Assembly: GCA_018971775.1 (NCBI GenBank)
Contig: JAGXAB010000061.1
Coordinates: forward strand, 1 to 39,813
Length of the DNA stretch: 39,813 nt
Reading direction: 5' to 3'
Source of the DNA: Cyanobacteria bacterium REEB67
Lineage (GTDB): Bacteria > Cyanobacteriota > Vampirovibrionia > Obscuribacterales > Obscuribacteraceae
In this document: positions 1 through 7,367 of the stretch, one piece after another
Position numbering within the stretch: the first letter of the stretch is position 1
How the letters are laid out: every line of letters begins with the position of its first letter
Notes under the pieces: generated by a model
What the model saw: the letters and a program-made list of their open reading frames with translations, nothing else
The model's database searches: none
Told to the model about the DNA's origin: nothing
Position numbers and translations under genes: made by a program

Positions 1-372
1 CTCGGGCTCGGCCGTCCGTCTGAATTCTCTATAGGCTTCCCGGACACGGCGCTTGGCGCGATTACGCTTGCATGCGCTTTTTAACACTTTTTTCGAAATC
101 GAAAATCCCACTAGCGGGAAGGAATTATGCGGCCAACCCCGCTTCTCTACTAGGTTTTTCAAATCAGAAGAGCCGGCCTGATGATCGGGCCGGCAGGTCG
201 CAAGATGCTTCTCTTGGTTCTTTTGGTTGAAACTGGGAGGTTTCTTCTGGCTGTCCTTCGAACGCTTCAACAGGACATACAGCGTGACGCAACCCGAATT
301 TACGCTATTTTTTGCAGAGTACGCGCGTTGAAATACGCTCGTCTTTCTCAGGCGTTCAGAAGCAGGTAGCAA
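1..372 (-). CDS. rnpA: Ribonuclease P protein component (RnpA), C-terminus beyond the window
   Basis: Protein subunit of RNase P, which helps the catalytic RNA remove tRNA 5' leaders. The reading frame begins just after the rpmH stop and runs off the window edge, giving 124 visible residues. The N-terminus (LLPASERLRK) fits the family start, so I chose the TTG at 372; there is no ATG or GTG upstream in frame after the rpmH stop. The core is clear: VGFSISKK near residues 88-95 and the RNR-x-KRR-x-REAYR RNA-binding signature near residues 103-115. Between the first strand (LYVLL, about 31-35) and VGFSISKK lie about 45 polar, Lys/Gln/Asn-rich residues where typical RnpA has only a few. It follows rpmH on the same strand, the usual rpmH-rnpA pair. 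No clear Shine-Dalgarno precedes the TTG, which suggests coupling to rpmH. Confidence 0.93.
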   Translation of the reverse strand, partial: MLPASERLRKTSVFQRAYSAKNSVNSGCVTLYVLLKRSKDSQKKPPSFNQKNQEKHLATCRPDHQAGSSDLKNLVEKRGWPHNSFPLVGFSISKKVLKSACKRNRAKRRVREAYREFRRTAEPE

Positions 373-387
373 GGCCCGCCAGCTACG

Positions 388-522
388 TTATACGGAAAGG
401 CGGTAACGGCCTTTGGCGCGACGCGCTTTAATGACCTTCTGACCGGATTTGCTGGCCATACGTTTGAGGAAACCGCTGCCTTTTTTGGCTTTTGAGATGG
501 AGCCTCTCAAAGTTCTTTTCAT
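388..522 (-). CDS. rpmH: 50S ribosomal protein L34
   Basis: This 44-residue, very basic protein is L34 of the large ribosomal subunit. It begins MKRTLRGS and ends KARRAKGRYRLSV, matching the family over its full length. An AGGAG Shine-Dalgarno (533-537 on the complementary strand) lies 10 nt before the ATG. It is the first gene of the leftward rpmH-rnpA transcript and is divergent from dnaA, a classic arrangement at bacterial origins. Identification is by direct translation of the reverse strand. Confidence 0.97.
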   Translation of the reverse strand: MKRTLRGSISKAKKGSGFLKRMASKSGQKVIKARRAKGRYRLSV

Positions 523-640
523 GGACTATAAACTCCTGCGAACAACTAAAAAATTTCTGGTATGTATCGAGCGAATAGCTATGCTATCATCCCTTGCAAA
601 TACTTCGCCAAGTCTGTCCCCTCGGACCGACTAAAAATTT

Positions 641-733
641 ACGAATCCGCCCCCATTCTTGTTGATTTCTAACCTTCGGTTAGGGTGTCAGTCGAGAGGT
701 GACACAACCACGTCCACAGGGGGTCGGATTCGT
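641..733. other. Inverted-repeat structure with two internal hairpins
   Basis: Left arm 641-654 (ACGAATCCG then CCCCC) pairs with right arm 719-733 (GGGGG, a bulged T, then CGGATTCGT), giving 14 base pairs with one bulge. Inside lie two small hairpins: CTAACC/GGTTAG with a TTC loop at 669-683, and GTGTCA/TGACAC at 685-705. The whole folds as a three-way junction on either strand. It could be a structured leader of the rpmH-rnpA mRNA, a leader of dnaA, or an origin element; the sequence alone does not decide. Confidence 0.55.
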
Positions 734-817
734 CAACGTGTCGCATAAATCAGGGCAATATGCGCTGTATATGAGGCGAAACATTAGTTGTTAGTAACCT
801 GAAGATTGGGCATACCT

Positions 818-826
818 TTTTCTACA
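818..826 (+). promoter_or_regulatory. DnaA-box-like site upstream of dnaA
   Basis: TTTTCTACA lies 23 bp upstream of the dnaA ATG. It differs by one base from the cyanobacterial-type box TTTTCCACA and is the same 9-mer that occurs in opposite orientations in the dnaA-dnaN gap. It may serve dnaA autoregulation. The same 9-mer also occurs by chance inside the kinase gene at 20921-20929, so a single copy is weak evidence. Confidence 0.4.
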
Positions 827-848
827 AGCTAAAAATTGGACACCGCCG

Positions 849-2597
849 ATGACCACTCCCGACCAAGACGATGTGCGCCTGCTCAAGATCCTTCCTGTCA
901 AGGAAATCTGGGGGGAGGCACAGAAGCTTCTTGCCAAAAGGCTGGCCCAGCCCAGTTTTGAGAGTTGGATTCGTCCGGCCCAGTTGACCGAGTACAATGC
1001 CGGCCAGGCCGTTCTGGCTGTCAGTAACGATTTTGCCTGCACGATGGTGACCAATAACCACGCCGAAACGATCGCCAGAGCTATCGAAGAAGTTACCAAA
1101 GAAAAGGTGACAGTTCGGGTCGTCGTCGATCCCAGTGTCAGGCCAGAAGCTTACGTTGCCACCATCGGCAGTATCACACCCAATTCCACCCCCTCGGACC
1201 GGTTTCAACCCGGTATGTACGGAGCGGCACATTTAGGCGCTTCACAGCCGGCCTCAAGCTACGTCAGCTCCGACCAGCACAATGCCGCCCACGCTCATTT
1301 CGCAACCTCGAGCAGCACGGCCTACGCCGCCGGCAACGGCGCTCAGATGGACGGCGCACCTTCTATGATGGCAGCGGAAAGCGGCATGGCCGCCGGTAGT
1401 GCTCAGCATTTTTCCCAGGGCCAGATCAACGATTATCGTCAGGGCCAGCTTGGCACAAGCGTCAGCAGCCCCTTCACCAATGCCGGCAATAACCAGGCCA
1501 ATCAAGCAAATCACGGCGGTGGTCCGGGCTACATGCCTCCTCCGAGCCGCCTGCCCGACGCCGTCGTCATCGCCAGAAGCAACCTCAATCCAAAATACAG
1601 CTTCGATACCTTCGTCGTCGGCTCGCATAACCGCTTCAGTCATTCTGCGGCTCTGGCCGTCGGCCAGCGCCCAGGTCAGGCCTACAATCCCCTCTTTATA
1701 TATGGAGGAGTTGGACTGGGCAAAACGCACATCATGCAAGCGATCGGTCACGACGTTCTCAAGAACAATCCAAACGCCACCGTGCGCTACATAAGCTGCG
1801 AAAAATTCACCAACGAGCTGATCAATTCGATCCGCGACGACCGTATGTCCGACTTCCGCAAACGTTACCGTCAGGTAGATCTGCTCCTGGTCGACGATAT
1901 CCAGTTCATCCAGGGCAAGGAGAGTACTCAGGAAGAGTTTTTCCACACCTTCAACGCTCTGCGCGATTCCGGCCATCAGATTGTGCTCTCCTCGGACCGT
2001 CCCCCAAAAGCGATTGCCCGCCTGGAAGAAAGACTGCGAAGCCGCTTCGAATGGGGTTTGATCGCCGACATCCAGGCCCCCGATCTGGAGACCCGCCTGG
2101 CCATCCTGCGCAAGAAATGCGCGGTCGATGGTGTGCGCGTCGACGACGAAGTGCTCGAATACATCGCCTCCATCTTCACGACCAATATAAGAGAGTTGGA
2201 AGGGGCGCTGATACGTGCTCACGCCTACGGTAATCTGACCGGTGAGCCTCTTTCCATCGCTGCCCTGGCCGGCATGCTGCAACCGACACAGCCGCAAAAG
2301 CCAAAAGTCACCCTTACCTGCGACCGCATTATTGAAACCGTTGCCGCGCATTATCGAGTCGAAGCGAGCGAATTACGCTCGGCAAAACGTTCTCAAGACC
2401 TGGCTTTGCCTCGACACATTGCTATGTTTTTAGCTCATGACATGATTCAGATGAGCTTTCCCAGAATCGGCGAAGCCTTCGGCGGACGCAAACACACCTC
2501 TGCCTTATATGCGCATAGCCGTATAAAAGAACTCACAGCCAAAGACCCGCAACTGGCGCAGGCCGTTAAGCAAATCGCCCGCCAGTTGGCCGATTAG
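849..2597 (+). CDS. dnaA: Chromosomal replication initiator protein DnaA
   Basis: DnaA is the AAA+ ATPase that binds DnaA boxes and opens the origin. The 582-residue protein has domain I at about 15-95, a long Ala/Gly/Asn/Gln-rich linker (domain II, about 100-240), the AAA+ core and the DNA-binding domain IV. Walker A GGVGLGKTH is at 286-294, Walker B VDLLLVDD at 343-350, sensor 1 around SSD 381-383 and sensor 2 NIRELEGALIR at 446-456. The signature GEAFGGRKHTSALYAHSRI is at 541-559. The length exceeds the usual 450-500 residues because of domain II. The ATG at 849 is supported by a complete domain I; the upstream Shine-Dalgarno is weak. It is divergent from rpmH and followed by dnaN. Confidence 0.98.
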   Translation: MTTPDQDDVRLLKILPVKEIWGEAQKLLAKRLAQPSFESWIRPAQLTEYNAGQAVLAVSNDFACTMVTNNHAETIARAIEEVTKEKVTVRVVVDPSVRPEAYVATIGSITPNSTPSDRFQPGMYGAAHLGASQPASSYVSSDQHNAAHAHFATSSSTAYAAGNGAQMDGAPSMMAAESGMAAGSAQHFSQGQINDYRQGQLGTSVSSPFTNAGNNQANQANHGGGPGYMPPPSRLPDAVVIARSNLNPKYSFDTFVVGSHNRFSHSAALAVGQRPGQAYNPLFIYGGVGLGKTHIMQAIGHDVLKNNPNATVRYISCEKFTNELINSIRDDRMSDFRKRYRQVDLLLVDDIQFIQGKESTQEEFFHTFNALRDSGHQIVLSSDRPPKAIARLEERLRSRFEWGLIADIQAPDLETRLAILRKKCAVDGVRVDDEVLEYIASIFTTNIRELEGALIRAHAYGNLTGEPLSIAALAGMLQPTQPQKPKVTLTCDRIIETVAAHYRVEASELRSAKRSQDLALPRHIAMFLAHDMIQMSFPRIGEAFGGRKHTSALYAHSRIKELTAKDPQLAQAVKQIARQLAD

Positions 2598-2599
2598 TG

Positions 2600-2717
2600 C
2601 CTGTAGAAAACTTGTGCAAATCTTGTTTGTTTTCTGTAGGTGTGTTGTCGAAAGGGCTATTCCTGTTAGATATACCGTCATTTGTTATCTACCGGTCGTG
2701 CACAAGTTTTCTACAGG
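2600..2717. repeat. 19-bp perfect inverted repeat, 80-bp spacer
   Basis: CCTGTAGAAAACTTGTGCA at 2600-2618 is exactly the reverse complement of 2699-2717. Each arm contains the box-like 9-mer TTTTCTACA, so the two sites face each other. A second, shorter inverted pair is TTTTCTGTAG (2630-2639) and CTACAGAAAA (2753-2762). Such symmetry is expected for paired DnaA binding or for a cruciform at an origin. Confidence 0.75.
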
Positions 2718-2757
2718 GGTAATCTAAACAGCGCTTTCGCTTTCGGGCTTATCTACA
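2602..2757. promoter_or_regulatory. Cluster of DnaA-box-like sites
   Basis: The sites are TTTTCTACA on the minus strand (2602-2610), TTATCTACC (2685-2693), TTTTCTACA (2707-2715) and TTATCTACA (2749-2757). The shared form TTWTCTAC differs from the canonical TTATCCACA at one conserved position (C to T). Repetition within 160 bp next to dnaA makes chance less likely, but binding is inferred. Confidence 0.5.
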
Positions 2758-3044
2758 GAAAATGGCCGCCCCTACTACTTCTATTTATCTAAATTTTCAG
2801 AACAGTGTCTTAGCTGCAATGCAAGTGATGGCTCTGGGACAGGAAAAGACCTTAAGGGGAGGAAATTTTTGATCCGTTGAAAAACTCGGTCACACGCGAT
2901 ACCCTTTAAGGCAGGCAAGGAGAGCAAGCCCACTCCGCTGTAAAACAGCGAGCAAGCAAATTGCAATCAAGCCAGATATACATCAGCAACACGCCTGACC
3001 GGCGGTCACGTTTTTTGCACGATATGGCAATTTGAGGAGCAGCT

Positions 3045-4235
3045 ATGCATTTCGCGGTCCAAAAAGATGTCCTGGTAAAAGCTCTCAAAGACGTTACGGC
3101 CGCCCTGGCAACGCGGGTAGTGCAACCGATCTTGAGCAACGTTTTGATTCAGAGCATCGATGAAGCGACGATCAAATTCCACGGTACAGACCTGGACCTG
3201 ACAATCGAAACCAAGACAAGTGCAGTCGTCTACACTCCCGGATCGATTACATTGCCCGGTAAGAAGCTCCTCGAAATCGTCTCCAAGCTGCCCAACGATC
3301 TGGTCTCCTTCCAGGTCAACAAAGAAACCTTTGAAACAAGCGTCACCTGCAAGCGCTCCAAATTTTCCATCACCGGGCTACCCGCCGATGATTTCCCCAA
3401 GACAAACGAACAGCGCGCCAAAGAAGGCGTATTGATGCCGGCCGACGTGCTCAAGCGCAGTATTACCCAAACTGCTTTTGCCGCTGCCGGCTTTGATGCA
3501 TCGAGCATTCTCGGTGGTGTTTACCTGGTTATCGACGACGGCAACTTCGAATGCACAGCCACAGATGGCTCACGTCTCGCCCACCGTTTCGAAAAACTGA
3601 ACGTGGCCGTAGCTGCTGCGGCTAAGGTCGAAGGCGATAGCACTGCCGAGGGCGAGGCGAAATCAGCAACAGCGCTCCTCGACAAGCCCACTGGTCTCAA
3701 GGCGATTATTCCGGCCAAAGCCTGCGGTGAAATCGTCAAAGTAATCGACAATCAGGACGGCAACAAAGAAGTGCGTATGGGCGTGATCAACGGCCAGATC
3801 ACCTTCGAGACCGAATCTCACTTCCTTTCCACTCGCTTGATTTCGGGGGACTATCCTCGTTATCAGGAGCTTTTTCCGAAAGATTTCAATTACCTGGCCA
3901 CCTTCAAGCGGGATGAGCTGATGCAAGCGATCGACCGTGTTGCCATCATGTCCGACGATCGCACCCACCTGGTCAAACTGCATTTCGAAGCGGAAAACGT
4001 TCAAATCTCTGCCAATACCCCCGACGTCGGTAAAGCTCAAGAAGAAGTCTCGATCACCTACGAAGGCGATTCCCTTGATGTTGCAGTCAACGTGCGCTAC
4101 CTTACCGACGTGCTGCAGAGACTGAACGTCGATGAGATCAAGCTGGAAATGACCGGCGCGCTCAAGCCGCTGATTATCAAAGGCTTCGGCGACGAAAGCT
4201 ACAAATATCTGCTCATGCCCGTTCAGGCTAAATAA
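3045..4235 (+). CDS. dnaN: DNA polymerase III subunit beta (sliding clamp)
   Basis: The beta clamp encircles DNA and tethers the replicative polymerase. At 396 residues it is slightly longer than the usual 365-380. The N-terminal MHFAVQKDVLVKAL, the central TDGSRLAHR (173-181) and the C-terminal YLLMPVQAK match the family and its ligand-binding pocket. The excess is an Ala/Glu/Lys-rich stretch at about 187-214 (around AKVEGDSTAEGEAK), probably a surface loop in the second domain. GAGGAG at 3034-3039 lies five nt before the ATG. The gene follows dnaA by 447 bp and so may have its own promoter. Confidence 0.97.
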   Translation: MHFAVQKDVLVKALKDVTAALATRVVQPILSNVLIQSIDEATIKFHGTDLDLTIETKTSAVVYTPGSITLPGKKLLEIVSKLPNDLVSFQVNKETFETSVTCKRSKFSITGLPADDFPKTNEQRAKEGVLMPADVLKRSITQTAFAAAGFDASSILGGVYLVIDDGNFECTATDGSRLAHRFEKLNVAVAAAAKVEGDSTAEGEAKSATALLDKPTGLKAIIPAKACGEIVKVIDNQDGNKEVRMGVINGQITFETESHFLSTRLISGDYPRYQELFPKDFNYLATFKRDELMQAIDRVAIMSDDRTHLVKLHFEAENVQISANTPDVGKAQEEVSITYEGDSLDVAVNVRYLTDVLQRLNVDEIKLEMTGALKPLIIKGFGDESYKYLLMPVQAK

Positions 4236-4264
4236 CCGTCACACAAGGGCCAGAGAACCAATAA

Positions 4265-4283
4265 AACGGCCCAGCCGGCCGTT
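4265..4283 (+). terminator. Hairpin after dnaN, weak terminator candidate
   Basis: AACGGCC (4265-4271) pairs with GGCCGTT (4277-4283) around a five-base loop, 29 bp after the dnaN stop. No T-run follows, so a Rho-independent role is doubtful. A second small hairpin, GTAAGC/GCTTAC at 4290-4313, lies just before the next gene's ribosome-binding site. Confidence 0.35.
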
Positions 4284-4322
4284 AAACAAGTAAGCTTTCT
4301 TGTATGGGCTTACGAGGATTGT

Positions 4323-5087
4323 ATGGCCAGCGCCGCTGAAATATTGAGAGAGACGGCACACAGACCGTTCCCGCTACCGCAGGGTGCCTGGGTGATGCGG
4401 CAGTCCTGGGATGAGCTGCTCTTTGCTCACTGGAAAGTGCCTTTCAACAGATTGCGACCGCTCGTGCCCGCTGAACTCGAGCTCGATACTTACGAAGGCG
4501 ACTGTTATGTCGGCGTCGTGCCCTTTGCCATGCGTCATGTGCGGCCACGCTACGCGCCATCGGTGCCTTTACTCTCGCATTTTTTAGAGCTCAACCTGCG
4601 CACCTATGTAAAAGATACGCGCGATAGAGATAGCCAGGCGGGTCAGGGCGGCGTCTATTTCTTCTCCCTGGACTGCAACAACCCGGTCGCTGTGGAAGTG
4701 GCCCGTAAGGCTTATTTCCTCCCTTACTATAACGCTCTGATGAAAATGTCCAAAGTCAACGATGAAGTCCACTATCAAAGTGTGCGCATTCACGCCGGCG
4801 AGCCGCAGTTGAAATTTCAAGCGAGCTACCGGCCGATTGGTCCTGTTTTCCACAGTCAGCCAGGCAGTCTGGAGAGTTTTTTGACCGAGCGCTATTGTTT
4901 GCTTTTGACCAGCGGTGGGACAATAAAACGCGGCGATATCCATCATCCGCAATGGCCGCTGCAAGTGGCTGAAGCCAAAATTCAGACAAATACGATAGGC
5001 GATAAATATGGTTTCGACTTTTCCAGCGAAGCGCCGATTTTGCATTATGCGCAGCATGTCGATACGGTCGAGTGGCCGCTACGCTGA
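4323..5087 (+). CDS. DUF2071 (YqjF-like) family protein
   Basis: A 254-residue soluble protein with the DUF2071/YqjF pattern: an early W-x3-LFAHW, then VPFNRLRPLVPAELELD, and YVGVVPFAMRHVRPR in the first 80 residues, ending VDTVEWPLR. The function of this family is not established; the fold is related to acetoacetate decarboxylase-like proteins. There is no signal peptide or membrane segment. A GAGG motif at 4314-4317 lies five nt before the ATG. It follows dnaN by 87 bp on the same strand, but nothing ties it to replication. Convergent with the DUF4239 gene. Confidence 0.85.
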   Translation: MASAAEILRETAHRPFPLPQGAWVMRQSWDELLFAHWKVPFNRLRPLVPAELELDTYEGDCYVGVVPFAMRHVRPRYAPSVPLLSHFLELNLRTYVKDTRDRDSQAGQGGVYFFSLDCNNPVAVEVARKAYFLPYYNALMKMSKVNDEVHYQSVRIHAGEPQLKFQASYRPIGPVFHSQPGSLESFLTERYCLLLTSGGTIKRGDIHHPQWPLQVAEAKIQTNTIGDKYGFDFSSEAPILHYAQHVDTVEWPLR

Positions 5088-5197
5088 GCGATTCAATTAA
5101 TTGGTGCCAGTCGGGTAGTGGCTTTTTCGTACTTCGTTTTCCTGTCAGTTCTGAGCGTCATCTTCCAGCAATGTAACGCTCAAAATTAAATCTGTTT

Positions 5198-5219
5198 GAC
5201 AGTCGAAACGGTTACTGTC
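5198..5219. terminator. Hairpin between convergent genes
   Basis: GACAGT (5198-5203) and ACTGTC (5214-5219) form a six-bp stem with a ten-base loop in the 269-bp gap between the convergent DUF2071 and DUF4239 genes. There is no clean T-run. Nothing else notable is seen in this gap. Confidence 0.3.
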
Positions 5220-5356
5220 GCTGCGTTTCATTTTGCAAAAGGACGGCAAACGCTGATGTAATTCAACTTCACAATCGTTTTGTTACATTCTGGATAATCG
5301 AAAAAAACAATGGTGAGCTCGGCGCGAAAATTTTGACCAAATCCTTGAAATTGGCG

Positions 5357-6136
5357 TCAGGGCTTGGAATTGCTCGTTATCGGTAAAGGTCCCGTGCTTA
5401 TCCGCATGAATTGTTCGGGGCGAATTTTCCAATCCCCGACATAAGGATTGCCGAGTACGTAGACAACTAAAATTCCCATGGATAGAGGCAAACTTAGGAG
5501 CGCGACCATAAAAACGTGCATCTTCAAAGTGCGTCCGGCCAAAAAGTAAGTGAACACTATCGTCGAGATCGAGCCGACAATAAGTACCGACCAGAGAATG
5601 GTCGGTAGGCCGTGACGCCCCGTTGTGATCCTGAAGCGTCTGAGATCGAAAGATTGAGTAAGCGACGTGAGCATTGATGCTTGCAGATTTTGTTCCTTGG
5701 AAGTGGTCGGGTTGTATTCGCAGACCAATTTCCATAAGCAATGGTATTCTCTGACGGCTTCTTGGTTCGGCTGCATGGCAGGAGGCGAATCCCACTCCAC
5801 GTCCCGCACCAATTTCACATAAGTGCCGACGTGTTTGTTGATTAGCCCGCGGGTCGGTTCGGGTAAATATTCAGCGTACATTCTCATGTCGCCTATGGCG
5901 CTTGATTCGGCGGCTTCGTTTGTACGCGCCTGTTGGAAGCGGCTCTGCGCTTCCAGGATCACCAGGCCCAGTAAAACCGCATTGAGAGTGCCGACGACAG
6001 CGAGGATGTTACTGGCCAGCTCGTGATGATTTTCGAGGTTTTTTGCCCCGACCAATTTTCTGGTAAGCATAAATCCGCCGACGGAAAAAATGGCGCTGCC
6101 GACAAGAATTAATATGGACTGACACAAGGTGCTCAT
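5357..6136 (-). CDS. DUF4239 family integral membrane protein
   Basis: The 259-residue protein has two hydrophobic segments near the N-terminus (about 5-25 and 40-62, the second around ILAVVGTLNAVLLGLVILEAQ), a soluble middle and two more membrane segments (about 180-200 and 208-230). This 2+2 layout and the sequence around the second helix match DUF4239, a bestrophin-like family of unknown function. The ATG on the complement covers 6134-6136 and overlaps, within a single CATG, the ATG of the divergent caspase-like gene. Its promoter must therefore lie inside that neighbour's coding sequence. Translation could also begin at an internal site, but the first helix would be lost. Confidence 0.8.
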   Translation of the reverse strand: MSTLCQSILILVGSAIFSVGGFMLTRKLVGAKNLENHHELASNILAVVGTLNAVLLGLVILEAQSRFQQARTNEAAESSAIGDMRMYAEYLPEPTRGLINKHVGTYVKLVRDVEWDSPPAMQPNQEAVREYHCLWKLVCEYNPTTSKEQNLQASMLTSLTQSFDLRRFRITTGRHGLPTILWSVLIVGSISTIVFTYFLAGRTLKMHVFMVALLSLPLSMGILVVYVLGNPYVGDWKIRPEQFMRISTGPLPITSNSKP

Positions 6137-7142
6137 GAAATTTCCCCAGATCCCGCGTCCAATAGCTTCTCATGTTGGCGAGCCCAGTTCAAATTTCAGA
6201 TTATTCAAACTTGCCCTGTCATTGTATTTTTCGGCGCTTTTCTTTTCTGCGGCCGCGATTTCTCCGGCCCTTGCCGTTGATGGTCGAGCTCCGGATCGTC
6301 TCGATTTCGGTCACATGCAGGTTTTTTCGGCGGGGATTCATAGCTTCGAAGCCGATCATTTGCATCCGGGCCGGCCGGCCGTTGTTGTGCAGGATATCAA
6401 TTTGATCAAAACACTGGTCAGACAGGGTGTGCCGGAGGATCAGATCGTTGCTTTGAGAGACGAGCAGGCGACTACGGTTAACTCGCAGAAACAGCTGCAT
6501 GCGCTGCTTCAGAAGTCGAAGCGGGGAGACTTTTTATTTGTCTTCATTCACTCGCATGGTTCGCTCAATAAAGGCGGACTGGTGTGTATGTATGAAACAG
6601 GCGGCGTCTGGACGTTTACCGATTTAATTGCTGAAATTGAGCAAAGTTTCAAGGGCGCTCGAGCCTGTCTTTGCGTGGCCGCCTGTCATTCCGGCTCACT
6701 TATCGATTTGTTGAAGGCTCAGCCCCGACGCATTGGTTATTTTGGTGTTACCAGCGTCGTTTCGGCTCTCAGTGCCCGCACTGATGCCACTGCTGATTTT
6801 GAAATCTGCATCAAGGACGCCTTTGGTGGTGCACCCTGTCCTGATTTAGACGGAGACGGTTTGGTGTCTTTTGATGAATTTGGTCGTTATCTAGTCGATG
6901 ATCAAAGTCGTCTTTTTCATACTCAGCCGGAATATGGCAATACCTCAGGGTTTGATCCGCAGATGGTCATTAACCAGGCGCGGCCTAAAGCCGGTGCAAT
7001 GGATTGTGCGCTCGTGCAGTTGAATAACGGGTCCAGAGGTCGTATCGTCAGGCAGGAAGGAGACCGCGTCCTGGTGCGTGGTTGGCGCAATCCAAATGCA
7101 GTGCTCTGGGTGCCATCGGCAGATGTAAGCCCTCTGCCCTGA
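6135..7142 (+). CDS. Secreted caspase-like (C14/metacaspase-type) protein with an EF-hand loop
   Basis: Numbering is from the GTG at 6129, two codons before the preferred ATG at 6135. A signal peptide (hydrophobic stretch about 26-45, cleavage after SPALA near 49) precedes a caspase-fold domain. FVFIHSHGS supplies the catalytic His (about 143) and VAACHSGS the catalytic Cys (about 186), the dyad of metacaspases and other C14-type peptidases. Residues 239-250 form a canonical EF-hand calcium loop (D-x-D-x-D-G-x-x-S-x-x-E), so activity may be calcium-dependent. The C-terminus (about 298-333) looks like a small beta-barrel (GSRGRIVRQEGDRVLVRGW). It is probably periplasmic or extracellular. It could also be a legumain-like C13 relative; the substrate is unknown. 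Confidence 0.8.
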   Translation: MKFPQIPRPIASHVGEPSSNFRLFKLALSLYFSALFFSAAAISPALAVDGRAPDRLDFGHMQVFSAGIHSFEADHLHPGRPAVVVQDINLIKTLVRQGVPEDQIVALRDEQATTVNSQKQLHALLQKSKRGDFLFVFIHSHGSLNKGGLVCMYETGGVWTFTDLIAEIEQSFKGARACLCVAACHSGSLIDLLKAQPRRIGYFGVTSVVSALSARTDATADFEICIKDAFGGAPCPDLDGDGLVSFDEFGRYLVDDQSRLFHTQPEYGNTSGFDPQMVINQARPKAGAMDCALVQLNNGSRGRIVRQEGDRVLVRGWRNPNAVLWVPSADVSPLP

Positions 7143-7367
7143 TCTTTGCTCAGCGGATTTTAGCCCGCTATTTTCCGAAAAACCTTTTGACAGCGCTGAG
7201 CATTTTAGTGAAAGCAAAGGCGATTGGGCATACCAAGAGCCGGCCTCGCTCAAACCCGCCAGGGGGCTGTGCGTTTATCATCAGAGCAAGCAGGGCATGA
7301 CCTAGTGGGGCCTCAGAGGTGACAGACGATGAGCGGTAATGAGCATGGGCACGTGGGCTAAAAACTC

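Larger units (their letters stand above)
523..848. other. rpmH/dnaA divergent intergenic region
   Basis: This 326-bp region separates the divergent rpmH and dnaA genes and must hold both promoters. I see an inverted-repeat fold (641-733) and one DnaA-box-like site (818-826). A weak dnaA promoter candidate is TTGTTA (788-793) with 17 bp to CATACC (811-816), too poor to call. No convincing promoter is visible for rpmH, and there is no credible small ORF. Confidence 0.6.
2598..3044. other. dnaA-dnaN intergenic region, candidate oriC
   Basis: This 447-bp gap contains no credible gene. It carries four DnaA-box-like 9-mers within 2602-2757, a 19-bp perfect inverted repeat and an AT-rich stretch around 2776-2802 that could be the unwinding element. 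A 13-bp palindrome, TGACCGGCGGTCA (2996-3008), lies closer to dnaN and may be an operator. In many bacteria oriC lies beside dnaA, so this is the best origin candidate in the window. Confidence 0.55.

Noticed and set aside
1939..1947. TTTTCCACA inside dnaA, a perfect cyanobacterial-type DnaA box
   Set aside because: It encodes the conserved EEFFHTFN segment, so the match is probably due to protein conservation.
5283..5795. 170-codon leftward ORF overlapping the DUF4239 gene
   Set aside because: Alternate-frame shadow of a well-supported membrane-protein gene.
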